The notes under the pieces are model-generated. The model ran no database searches. It was given only the letters and a program-made list of their open reading frames with translations, and was not told where the DNA came from. The translations under genes and the position numbers were made by a program. A DNA stretch of 5,417 bases, from contig SYAB01000380.1 of the NCBI GenBank assembly GCA_005787665.1, forward strand, positions 1-5,417, read 5' to 3'. Below, one piece after another: positions 1 through 5,417 of the stretch (the first letter of the stretch is position 1; every line of letters starts with the position of its first letter). Source of the DNA: Actinomycetota bacterium (lineage in GTDB: Bacteria > Actinomycetota > Actinomycetes > Mycobacteriales > Mycobacteriaceae).

Positions 1-343
1 CGGCCAGACCGCCGATCTCGACGACATGCTCGCCGAGGATGCGGTGTTCTACTCCCCCGCCGTCTTCACCCCGCAGCGCGGACGGGCCACCGCGGCGGCA
101 TATCTGCGCGCCGCGGAACACATGTTCGCCGGTACCGGGTTTCACTACGTCAACAAGTGGATCGATGCCAACTCCGCTGTGCTCGAGTTCGCCGCCGAGG
201 TGGACGGGATCGCCGTCGAGGGTGTCGACATCCTGCACTGGAACGACGCGGGCCAACTGACAACGGTGAAGGTCATGATCAGACCGTTCAAGGCGATCCA
301 GACCGTGGTCGCGAAGATGGCGGAGCTGCTCGCGGCTCAGTGA
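1..343 (+). CDS. SnoaL/NTF2-like domain protein, 5' end missing
   Basis: This is the C-terminal part of a small cone-shaped-fold protein of the SnoaL-like / nuclear transport factor 2 family. The reading frame is open from base 2 to the TGA at 341-343, giving 113 visible residues. It already codes upstream of the ATG at 26 (GQTADLDD precedes that Met), so the true start lies left of the window and the ATG at 26 is internal. What I see: an early LAEDAVFYSPAVFTPQRG segment, typical of the family's first helix-strand region, then AYLRAAEHMF, a run of beta strands with the VDILHWNDAGQLTTVKVMIRP signature, and a closing helix. Related mycobacterial proteins are about 120-140 residues, so perhaps 10-25 residues are missing. 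The fold is shared by polyketide cyclases, isomerases, dehydratases and non-enzymatic proteins; no catalytic set can be assigned here, so the substrate is unknown. No clear hairpin-plus-T terminator follows it. Confidence 0.85.
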   Translation, partial: GQTADLDDMLAEDAVFYSPAVFTPQRGRATAAAYLRAAEHMFAGTGFHYVNKWIDANSAVLEFAAEVDGIAVEGVDILHWNDAGQLTTVKVMIRPFKAIQTVVAKMAELLAAQ

Positions 344-560
344 GCCCCAGCGAATCACCCGCACCCCATGGAAGCAATCCGGCTGGCGTTCCTGATTCTG
401 TGATCGTTGCCAAGATGAGATCATTCGCCCTCTCCGGTTTTGCTGAATTCACCGGGTCCGGGGGGCTCTAAAGCACAGCGCAACCAGGGCCGAACTTCCA
501 GCCTTAGCCGCCAGCACTAAGCGTTGCACGCGGCTCTGGAAAGATTGGGGCCAGTGTGAG

Positions 561-566
561 TAGAGT
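561..566 (+). promoter_or_regulatory. Weak candidate -10 box
   Basis: TAGAGT keeps the TAnnnT core of SigA-type mycobacterial -10 elements and lies about 85 bases before the start codon. The bases 17 upstream (GGAAAG, 538-543) do not resemble TTGACA, and the nearby TG is one base too far for a proper extended -10. Use it only as a candidate for transcript-start mapping. Confidence 0.2.
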
Positions 567-589
567 TAGCAGCATCGTTGAGCGGGTGA

Positions 590-616
590 CCGGGGCCTGG
601 AGTTTGCCGGCCGCGG
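590..616 (+). other. GC-rich hairpin in the 5' leader
   Basis: CCGGGGCC (590-597) can pair with GGCCGCGG (609-616) in seven of eight positions, with a single G-G mismatch, around an 11-base loop. It ends 21 bases before the Shine-Dalgarno. No T-tract follows, so it is not an ordinary intrinsic terminator. It could shape the mRNA leader or be chance in GC-rich DNA. Confidence 0.35.
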
Positions 617-637
617 GATCAACAGTTAGCCACAGTC

Positions 638-646
638 AGGAGAGAG
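638..646 (+). promoter_or_regulatory. Ribosome binding site of the DUF4185 gene
   Basis: AGGAGAGAG lies upstream of the ATG at 651, with 8 bases between AGGAG and the start codon. This is close to ideal for anti-Shine-Dalgarno pairing and fixes the start codon of the downstream gene. Confidence 0.85.
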
Positions 647-650
647 TTCG

Positions 651-2666
651 ATGAGTGGCCCGAACAGTGCCGCCGCCCCGATCGGCCGGATCGGGGCACT
701 CGCGATCGCCCTCGGCGTCGGCGCCGCGGTTGCGACCGGGTCCGGTATCGCCCGGGCCGATGCGCCGGATTCCGGACCGTCAGACTCTGGTGCCCCGACC
801 TCTGCCACCCCGACCGAACAGGGTCCGGTGTCGCAGCAGGCGACCTCTGTCGACGACACGTCCGCTCCGACTCGACGTGCCGCGCGAGCAACGACCGGCC
901 GCAAGGATGCCGGGCCTGCAGCACCGGTAACAACTCATCGCCGGGACGCGCCGGCACCGGGTGCAACCGGCGCGTCACCCACCGACCGATTGCCGTTGAG
1001 TTTCCGCATCGGCGACTCCGCGTCACCGACCGTCGCGGCTGCGGATACGAGTTCCGCAGCGCCACAACGGCTTCCGGCTTCCACCCGGCCCTCAGCTGCG
1101 ATATCCGCGTCCGTTGCGGTAACTGTGCCCGCCCCGCGACCGGCCCCGGAAACGGCCAGCGCCCCGGCGCTGCCCCCCGCGATCGCCGCGGTCACCAGTG
1201 TTGCCGAGGCACCACGGGCCTTCGCCGCGCCGCAGAACCTGGGCACGCCGGTCGGTGGACTGGCCGCTCGCCTGCTGGCCGCCGTCGGATTGACCTCCAC
1301 CGCGCCTGGAGCGCCACTGGACTCCCCGGCGTTGTGGGCTCTGCTGGCATGGACCCGGCGGGATCTCGGCGGCGCAAGTGCGCGCTCGGTGGCGGCGCGG
1401 GCGGTGGCTGCATCGTCGACCGCCAACGCCAGTATCGCCACCGCCGCGGTGGTCGCCACCCCGCCCACCAGCCTGGGATCGACACCCATCGGCTGGGTCA
1501 CCGGCCAGCGCAACTCCGGATATCCGGGCTCGAACTGGTCGCAGACCAACAACACCCGGTGGGCCAACGTCTACGGCACCGACCTGGGCGTGATGTGGTT
1601 CAACGGCGACAACGGCCTGACCCAGGTCGCCTTCGGGGATACCTTCAGCGGCGTCAATATGACCGGCAACTGGCGCTCCAACGTGCTGCTGCTCAGCGAC
1701 GACACCCAGCTCTACGACGGCCTCGCGCTGATCGACACCGGCCCCGCCCTGCAGTTCATCCCGGCGGCTCGCAACCAGGTGTTCTTCATCGGCTCCGAAG
1801 TCACCAACATCCCGTCGGCCGCCGTGTACGCCAACGGGCAAAACTACGTGAACTACTTCTCGGTGAAGTCCTGGGACACACCGGGCCGCTGGACCACCAA
1901 CTACTCGGCGGTCTCGATGTATGACCCGGCCACTGACAAGTGGGTATTGCAACCGTCGACGGTCCGCTCGGCGGGCTGGTTCCGGTCGTCTACGCCATAC
2001 GTGGCCGGCAGCCAGAACTTCCAGCAGGCAGCCTATGTGCTTCAGCCGGAAAGCAAGGTCGAACCGGGCGCCGCCCGCTACGTCTACGCCTTCGGCACCC
2101 CGGCCGGACGCACCGGGTCGGCATTCCTGTCCCGGGTGCCCGAGGGCGCGGTAACCGATCTGCGGCAGTACGAGTACTGGGACGGCGCTTCCTGGGTCCG
2201 CGACAAGCCGGCCGTGGCGGCTCCGATCATCGGCGACTCCCCCAATTCCGCCGGCCTGTTCGGATTCGTTCGGGACATCGCCAACAACCCGAAGTTCTTC
2301 GGCGGTTGGTTCGCCGGTCTGGTTGGCGCCAAGACCGGCGGCAACGTCAGCGAGATGAGCGTGCAGTACAACGAGTATCTGGACAAGTACGTGGTGATGT
2401 ACGGCAACGGCGCCAACAACGTCATCCTGCGCACCGCCGACACCCCGGAGGGACCCTGGTCGGCGCCGGTGACCGTCGCGACCTCGTTGCAGTACCCGGG
2501 CCTCTACGCGCCGTTGGTCCATCCGCTGTCAGGCACCGGCGAGCTCACCGACGAACTCGGCGACCCCGACGTGCGCAACCTGTACTGGAACATGTCGCTG
2601 TGGGGCAACTACAACGTCGTGCTGATGAAAACCGATCTGACCCCGTTGAAGACCACGCTCGTCTAA
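651..2666 (+). CDS. Exported DUF4185 (GH183-like) protein, putative arabinanase
   Basis: A 671-residue secreted protein in three parts. Residues 1-36 are a Sec-type signal peptide: Arg13, then the hydrophobic GALAIALGVGAAVATG, with likely cleavage after ARA (A36|D37). Residues 37-280 are a low-complexity Ala/Pro/Thr/Ser linker with a more ordered, hydrophobic island at about 194-241 (LLAAVGL ... PALWALLAWTRR). Residues 281-671 form a DUF4185 domain: it opens with GWVTGQ (281), has the family's VAFGDTF stretch with Asp330 in the first blade, RSNVLLLSDD (342-351), MSVQYNEYLDKYVVMY (from 569) and the closing NLYWNMSLWGNYNVVLM (from 643). The family is a five-bladed propeller; from memory, characterised members, including mycobacterial ones, are endo-D-arabinanases (GH183) acting on arabinogalactan or lipoarabinomannan. 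That activity is inferred here, not shown, and Asp330 as a catalytic residue is a guess from its place in the fold. The start is fixed by a strong ribosome site. It is first in an operon with the next gene, 2 bases away. Confidence 0.9.
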   Translation: MSGPNSAAAPIGRIGALAIALGVGAAVATGSGIARADAPDSGPSDSGAPTSATPTEQGPVSQQATSVDDTSAPTRRAARATTGRKDAGPAAPVTTHRRDAPAPGATGASPTDRLPLSFRIGDSASPTVAAADTSSAAPQRLPASTRPSAAISASVAVTVPAPRPAPETASAPALPPAIAAVTSVAEAPRAFAAPQNLGTPVGGLAARLLAAVGLTSTAPGAPLDSPALWALLAWTRRDLGGASARSVAARAVAASSTANASIATAAVVATPPTSLGSTPIGWVTGQRNSGYPGSNWSQTNNTRWANVYGTDLGVMWFNGDNGLTQVAFGDTFSGVNMTGNWRSNVLLLSDDTQLYDGLALIDTGPALQFIPAARNQVFFIGSEVTNIPSAAVYANGQNYVNYFSVKSWDTPGRWTTNYSAVSMYDPATDKWVLQPSTVRSAGWFRSSTPYVAGSQNFQQAAYVLQPESKVEPGAARYVYAFGTPAGRTGSAFLSRVPEGAVTDLRQYEYWDGASWVRDKPAVAAPIIGDSPNSAGLFGFVRDIANNPKFFGGWFAGLVGAKTGGNVSEMSVQYNEYLDKYVVMYGNGANNVILRTADTPEGPWSAPVTVATSLQYPGLYAPLVHPLSGTGELTDELGDPDVRNLYWNMSLWGNYNVVLMKTDLTPLKTTLV

Positions 2667-2668
2667 CA

Positions 2669-3862
2669 ATGGAGTCTTGTCCGCAACACCGCGCCGCCTA
2701 CCTCGGGGCACTGGCCTTGGCACTCGGCCTGGGAGCGGCGATCGCCGCCCAAGCTCCGCGCGCTTCAGCGGACACCTCGCCCAGCGACTCGGCACGGAGC
2801 ACGTCGACGGCCAGTGCCCAGGTTTCAAGACCCGCGCGGACCGCCGCGCGCCCCGGTCCCCGTGGTTCGGTCGCTCCCGTGACCGGCGAGCCCGCCCTGA
2901 CGATCACCCGTTCCGGCCAGAGTCCGCTCGTGCTGCGCAGCGGGTCGACCGGCGCGACCGAACTCAGCGGCATCACCTACGCCGGCGGAACCAACTACTA
3001 CGCCGTCGGCGACGACGGCGCCCCGACGATCTGGCAGGTCTACACCTCGCTCGACTCGCGATCGGGCCGAGTCAGATCGACGCTCGTCACCGGTGGCTTC
3101 AGTGCCCCCGAGTTGGGTAGCGACTCTGAGGGAATCGCCCTGGGGCCCTCCGGAAACCGGGTCTGGGTATCCGACGAAGTGGCCTCCACGATCAACGAAT
3201 TCAGTCTCGATACCGGGCAGAAGACGGGCTCGGTCGCGGTTCCGAACATCTACCGACCGGCCAACGTCCAAAACAACATGGGTCTGGAATCGCTGACCTA
3301 TGGTGCCGGCAGGCTGTGGACAGCCAACGAGGAGGCGCTCCGATCCGACGGGGCGCTGTCCACCACAGCAGCAGGCAGTTGGGTTCGGATCCAGGAATTC
3401 GACGGACCAGATCTGACGGCGCGGCGGCAGTACGCGTATCGCACCGATCCGATCTCGCGGCTGTCGCCATTCGTGAGCGTCGAACGCAGCGGATTAGTCG
3501 ACCTACTCGCCCTTCCCAACGGCCAGATTCTGGCCCTGGAACGCGAACTCGGCGGATACCTGCCGCGCTTCCGAACCCGGATTTACCTCGTTGACTTCAC
3601 CGGCGCATCCGACGTCGCCGAGCTTTCCAGCCTTGCCAGCGGCAGCGGTTTCACCGCGGTCGGCAAAACTCTTCTCTGGCAGGGCGATACCGGCTTCAGT
3701 AACTTCGAAGGCATTACCTTGGGACCCCGGCTCAGCGATGGCTCCTACGCACTACTGCTTGTCTCCGATGACGGTATCGGTGCCATGGCACAGCGCCAGG
3801 ACAGTTTCAGCCTCATCCTGAGCGGGGTCACGGCCCCGGCACCGTCCCCTATCCAGGTGTAG
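2669..3862 (+). CDS. Exported phytase-like esterase propeller protein (PF13449-type)
   Basis: A 397-residue secreted protein. The ATG at 2669 is chosen because it starts a signal peptide (LGALALALGLGAAIAAQ, cleavage likely after ASA, A34|D35). The open frame runs further upstream only as a shadow of the DUF4185 gene. A short Ser/Thr/Pro linker (35-85) leads to a domain I assign to the 'esterase-like activity of phytase' beta-propeller family: SGITYAGG (from 100), a conserved acidic SDSEGIAL (151-158), NNMGLESLTY, FEGITLGP (346-353) and LLVSDDG (363-369). Repeated (E)GI/(E)SL blade openings with nearby acids are the family hallmark and could bind metal or phosphate. The family name rests on few characterised proteins, so substrate and reaction are unknown. 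No Shine-Dalgarno stands close before the ATG (nearest is GAAGA, 16 bases away), so translation probably depends on coupling to the gene before. Its last 14 bases overlap the opposite-strand nuclease gene. Confidence 0.85.
   Translation: MESCPQHRAAYLGALALALGLGAAIAAQAPRASADTSPSDSARSTSTASAQVSRPARTAARPGPRGSVAPVTGEPALTITRSGQSPLVLRSGSTGATELSGITYAGGTNYYAVGDDGAPTIWQVYTSLDSRSGRVRSTLVTGGFSAPELGSDSEGIALGPSGNRVWVSDEVASTINEFSLDTGQKTGSVAVPNIYRPANVQNNMGLESLTYGAGRLWTANEEALRSDGALSTTAAGSWVRIQEFDGPDLTARRQYAYRTDPISRLSPFVSVERSGLVDLLALPNGQILALERELGGYLPRFRTRIYLVDFTGASDVAELSSLASGSGFTAVGKTLLWQGDTGFSNFEGITLGPRLSDGSYALLLVSDDGIGAMAQRQDSFSLILSGVTAPAPSPIQV
3849..3862. other. Tail-to-tail overlap of convergent genes
   Basis: The plus-strand propeller gene stops with TAG at 3860-3862 and the minus-strand HNH gene stops with TAG reading 3851-3849, so the two coding regions share 14 bp. 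There is therefore no intergenic space for a terminator: each transcript must end inside the other gene, producing mutually antisense 3' ends. Confidence 0.85.
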
Positions 3863-4541
3863 CCGGACAGCCGGACAGCACCCCGGCGATCGCGTCGTGC
3901 TCGGCCTGGGTCACCCACAACCCGTAGCTGGTCTTGACGTCGACGATCCGCGTGACGAACGCGCAACGATAAAAGACGTTGGGCGGCAACCACGTTGCGG
4001 CATCACCGTCGCCTTTCTGCTGATTCACCCATCCGATCGTGGCCTGAAGGTTCACCGGGTCGTTGGCGAAGTCCCGACGCCGGACCTCGTCAAGTTGTTG
4101 CGCGCCCTTCTGCCAGGCGTCCGACAGGGCGACCACGTGATCGATCTGGACCTCCGCCGAATTCGGGCCGCGCACGAATTCGACAGTGATTCCGGTGTAG
4201 GGATCGTTGAGGATCCCGCGCAGGACCGCACACCCGTTGGAGTCGGGTTTGATCACCACATCGACAAGGTCGCGGCGCAGGATGTCGTTGCGGGTGTCAC
4301 ATCCGTTGCGCCCGCCGGGAACCGTGACGTCGTCGGTCCAGGACTCGCCGAAGAGGCTGCGGTCATAGCCGGTCTTGGGTGCGCGTCCCTTGATCGGCAG
4401 GGCATCGAGCTTGGCGCGAACGTCGCCGGCCGGGGGCAACGGATCGGCGGCTACCGCTGGTACGCCGGCGAGCGCGCACACACCGAAGGCCGCCGCGACC
4501 AGGAACCGACCGGCGGCCTTCCGGCCAGAACCTATCCCCAC
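3849..4541 (-). CDS. Secreted HNH endonuclease family protein
   Basis: A 230-residue exported protein with an HNH/DUF1524 (GmrSD C-terminal-like, PF07510) nuclease domain. The frame is open to 4721 but that extension is a shadow of the exchanger gene. I chose the GTG at 4541 because it places a signal peptide at the N-terminus (GSGRKAAGRFLVAAAFGVCALAG, with R7, K8 and R12; cleavage near AVAA|DP, residues 31-33). The mature part shows the family core: QIDHVVALSDAW with Asp134-His135, then RDFANDPVNLQA (156-167) and NQQKGDGDAATWLPP (173-187), the order expected of a beta-beta-alpha-metal fold. Four mature cysteines (81, 104, 193, 225) could form two disulfides, fitting an extracytoplasmic enzyme. 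Likely role: metal-dependent cleavage of extracellular nucleic acid, perhaps for nutrient scavenging; this is inferred from the family only. It overlaps the exchanger gene by 10 bp and lacks an obvious Shine-Dalgarno, so translation is probably coupled. Confidence 0.87.
   Translation of the reverse strand: MGIGSGRKAAGRFLVAAAFGVCALAGVPAVAADPLPPAGDVRAKLDALPIKGRAPKTGYDRSLFGESWTDDVTVPGGRNGCDTRNDILRRDLVDVVIKPDSNGCAVLRGILNDPYTGITVEFVRGPNSAEVQIDHVVALSDAWQKGAQQLDEVRRRDFANDPVNLQATIGWVNQQKGDGDAATWLPPNVFYRCAFVTRIVDVKTSYGLWVTQAEHDAIAGVLSGCPATPG
3862..3877. repeat. Tandem 8-bp duplication GCCGGACA
   Basis: GCCGGACA occurs twice head to tail (3862-3869 and 3870-3877), within the last codons of the HNH gene (TGTCCGGC twice on its coding strand). 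An 8-bp unit is not a multiple of three, so gain or loss by slippage would change the frame of the last few residues. Confidence 0.75.
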
Positions 4542-5417
4542 CAGAACGCAGTGGCGATCGCGACATACAGCGCGATCAGCGCCGCACCCTCGAACCAGTT
4601 CGACTCTCCGTCGAAGGTGACCAGCACCGCCACCAGAGCCGACATCACCATCGCCGCCAGCAGTAGGGGCGAGAGCACCAGATCGAAGCCGGGCTGACCG
4701 AGGAATGCCGCTGACAGACACACGATCGGGGCTACTGTGAGCGCGATCTGCACGGGTGACTGCAGGATCACCTGCACGCCGTAGTCCATCTGATTTTTGG
4801 CCGCGAGCTGGATCCCGACGACGTTCTCCACCGCGTTACCGGCGATGGCCACGATCACCAAGCCGGCAAAGACCTCATTGATGCCCATCGTGTCCATCGC
4901 CGGTTGCAGAGCGGAGACGAACCATTCCGAGACGAATGCCGCGCCAATTCCGGTCGCGGCAAGCATCCCGATCGCCATCGCCAACGGCCATTCCCCATGC
5001 GCGGCAACCCTACTGGCGGCCGCGGCCCCCTCCGGGCTCGCCGCGATCGGAGACCGACTGCCCGGATGTCCGGAGTCGTGCCCGGGTGCGCGGCGCGCCA
5101 GGGCAGCTGGCAACGACAGCGCGAACAACGCCAGCATGATGATCGAGACCACGACCGAGACCACCCGCTCGTGGGATTCGGCCGGAGTGTGCAGGGCCGA
5201 GGTGAGGGTGGGAACGGCGAGGATGAACACCGCCAGGGTGAGCATCAGGCCCAACCTGCGGCCGTCGTCGGCGGCGAAGCGTTGCCGGCCGTGCTTGACT
5301 CCGCCGACGACGAAGGCCAGGCCGAGGATCAGCAGCACATTCGCCAGGATCGACCCCACGAGGGTGGCTTTCACCACGCCGAAAAGCCCGGCCTTGAGCG
5401 CGAAGAGAATGACGAAC
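4532..5417 (-). CDS. Cax-type calcium/proton exchanger, 5' end missing
   Basis: An integral membrane cation/proton antiporter of the Ca2+:cation antiporter superfamily, expected to export Ca2+ in exchange for H+. The 294 visible residues end at the TAG reading 4534-4532. Coding continues to the right edge (FVILFALKAGLFG precedes the GTG at 5377), so that GTG is internal. The family's first cation motif, usually GNxPEL, should lie just outside. Visible parts: KATLVGSILANVLLILG (16-32), which matches the conserved segment after that motif; hydrophobic segments at about 55-75 and 85-106; a hydrophilic His-containing loop (about 107-142) between the two halves; SEWFV (163-167); the second motif GNAVENVVG (193-201; 4840-4814 on this strand), followed by AAKNQMDYGVQVILQSPVQI; then three more hydrophobic stretches to the C-terminus. 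The common form of this second motif is GNAAEH; here Asn replaces His. It is the upstream partner of the HNH gene, overlapping it by 10 bp. Confidence 0.9.
   Translation of the reverse strand, partial: FVILFALKAGLFGVVKATLVGSILANVLLILGLAFVVGGVKHGRQRFAADDGRRLGLMLTLAVFILAVPTLTSALHTPAESHERVVSVVVSIIMLALFALSLPAALARRAPGHDSGHPGSRSPIAASPEGAAAASRVAAHGEWPLAMAIGMLAATGIGAAFVSEWFVSALQPAMDTMGINEVFAGLVIVAIAGNAVENVVGIQLAAKNQMDYGVQVILQSPVQIALTVAPIVCLSAAFLGQPGFDLVLSPLLLAAMVMSALVAVLVTFDGESNWFEGAALIALYVAIATAFWWG

Larger units (their letters stand above)
344..650. other. Intergenic region and leader of the DUF4185 operon
   Basis: These 307 bases hold no credible gene: the frames open here are continuations of other-frame shadows. 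The region must contain the promoter of the downstream two-gene operon, but I find no convincing -35/-10 pair. The best -10-like match is TAGAGT at 561-566, without a partner -35 at the right distance, which is common in mycobacteria. Small dyads are present: TGATC/GATCA (401-405, 419-423), CCGGT/ACCGG (434-438, 451-455) and CTTAG/CTAAG (503-507, 517-521). None is long enough to name as an operator or terminator. A stronger hairpin and a repeated heptamer are listed separately. Confidence 0.6.

Noticed and set aside
401..423. TGATC/GATCA dyad as a terminator or Crp-like operator
   Set aside because: Only five paired bases around a 13-base loop, no T-tract, and the TGTGAT half has no matching ATCACA partner.
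538..567. ECF-sigma type promoter, GGAA ... GTT
   Set aside because: The distance between GGAA (538-541) and GTT (565-567) is 23 bases, longer than the spacing expected for mycobacterial SigE or SigH promoters.
935..1567. A 210-codon minus-strand open frame over the linker
   Set aside because: The opposite strand codes a clear signal peptide, linker and catalytic domain in one frame with a good ribosome site; this Ala-rich frame is the shadow of the low-complexity linker.
1092..2522. A 476-codon open frame on the minus strand opposite the DUF4185 gene
   Set aside because: It is Arg/Gly/Val-rich with no recognisable domain, and mirrors the GC-rich third positions of the real gene. Long antisense frames are expected in DNA of this composition.
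1940..2668. Upstream extension of the phytase-like propeller gene
   Set aside because: The frame is open, but its translation is Arg-rich and unlike the family, and it would bury the signal peptide that begins at 2669.
3897..4697. A 266-codon plus-strand open frame opposite the HNH and exchanger genes
   Set aside because: No domain or ribosome site, and it crosses two well-supported genes on the other strand.
4542..4721. N-terminal extension of the HNH nuclease to the ATG at 4721
   Set aside because: These 60 codons overlap the conserved C-terminal membrane region of the exchanger and would place the signal peptide internally. The GTG at 4541 fits better.

Overview
The window looks like a piece of a mycobacterial chromosome (Mycobacterium or Mycolicibacterium-like). 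It is GC-rich throughout and codes densely. It carries an Ala-rich secretion leader of the form GALAxALGxGAAxA ending in ARAD or ASAD, and an embedded LLAAVGL...PALWALLAWTRR segment that I associate with multidomain secreted mycobacterial proteins. The species cannot be fixed from the sequence. No RNA gene, insertion sequence, CRISPR array, attachment site or sign of recent transfer was seen.

Layout, left to right. (1) 1-343, plus strand: the 3' part of a small SnoaL/NTF2-like protein gene. (2) 344-650: a 307-base intergenic leader with a GC-rich hairpin, two AGTTAGC repeats and a good Shine-Dalgarno sequence. (3) 651-2666, plus strand: a 671-residue exported protein with a long disordered Ala/Pro/Thr linker and a C-terminal DUF4185 beta-propeller. 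Members of this family have been described as endo-D-arabinanases (GH183), which cut the arabinan of the mycobacterial cell envelope. (4) 2669-3862, plus strand: a 397-residue exported protein of the 'esterase-like activity of phytase' propeller family, beginning 2 bases after the previous stop. (5) 3849-4541, minus strand: a secreted HNH-type nuclease-like protein, overlapping gene 4 tail to tail by 14 bp. (6) 4532-5417, minus strand: a Cax-type calcium/proton exchanger overlapping gene 5 by 10 bp; its N-terminus lies beyond the right edge.

How the genes fit together. Genes 3 and 4 are almost certainly one transcript. They share a related export leader, so they probably act together outside the membrane, plausibly on envelope polysaccharide or a phosphate/ester-bearing substrate. 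The function of gene 4 is not known. Genes 6 and 5 form a second, convergent operon pairing a membrane cation exchanger with an exported, probably metal-dependent nuclease. Three of the five genes encode proteins predicted to work outside the cytoplasm and one encodes a membrane protein, so this is an envelope-centred neighbourhood. I see no defence island or clearly new multi-gene system. The most interesting points are the coupled propeller pair, the mosaic leader/linker architecture, and the altered second cation motif in the exchanger.
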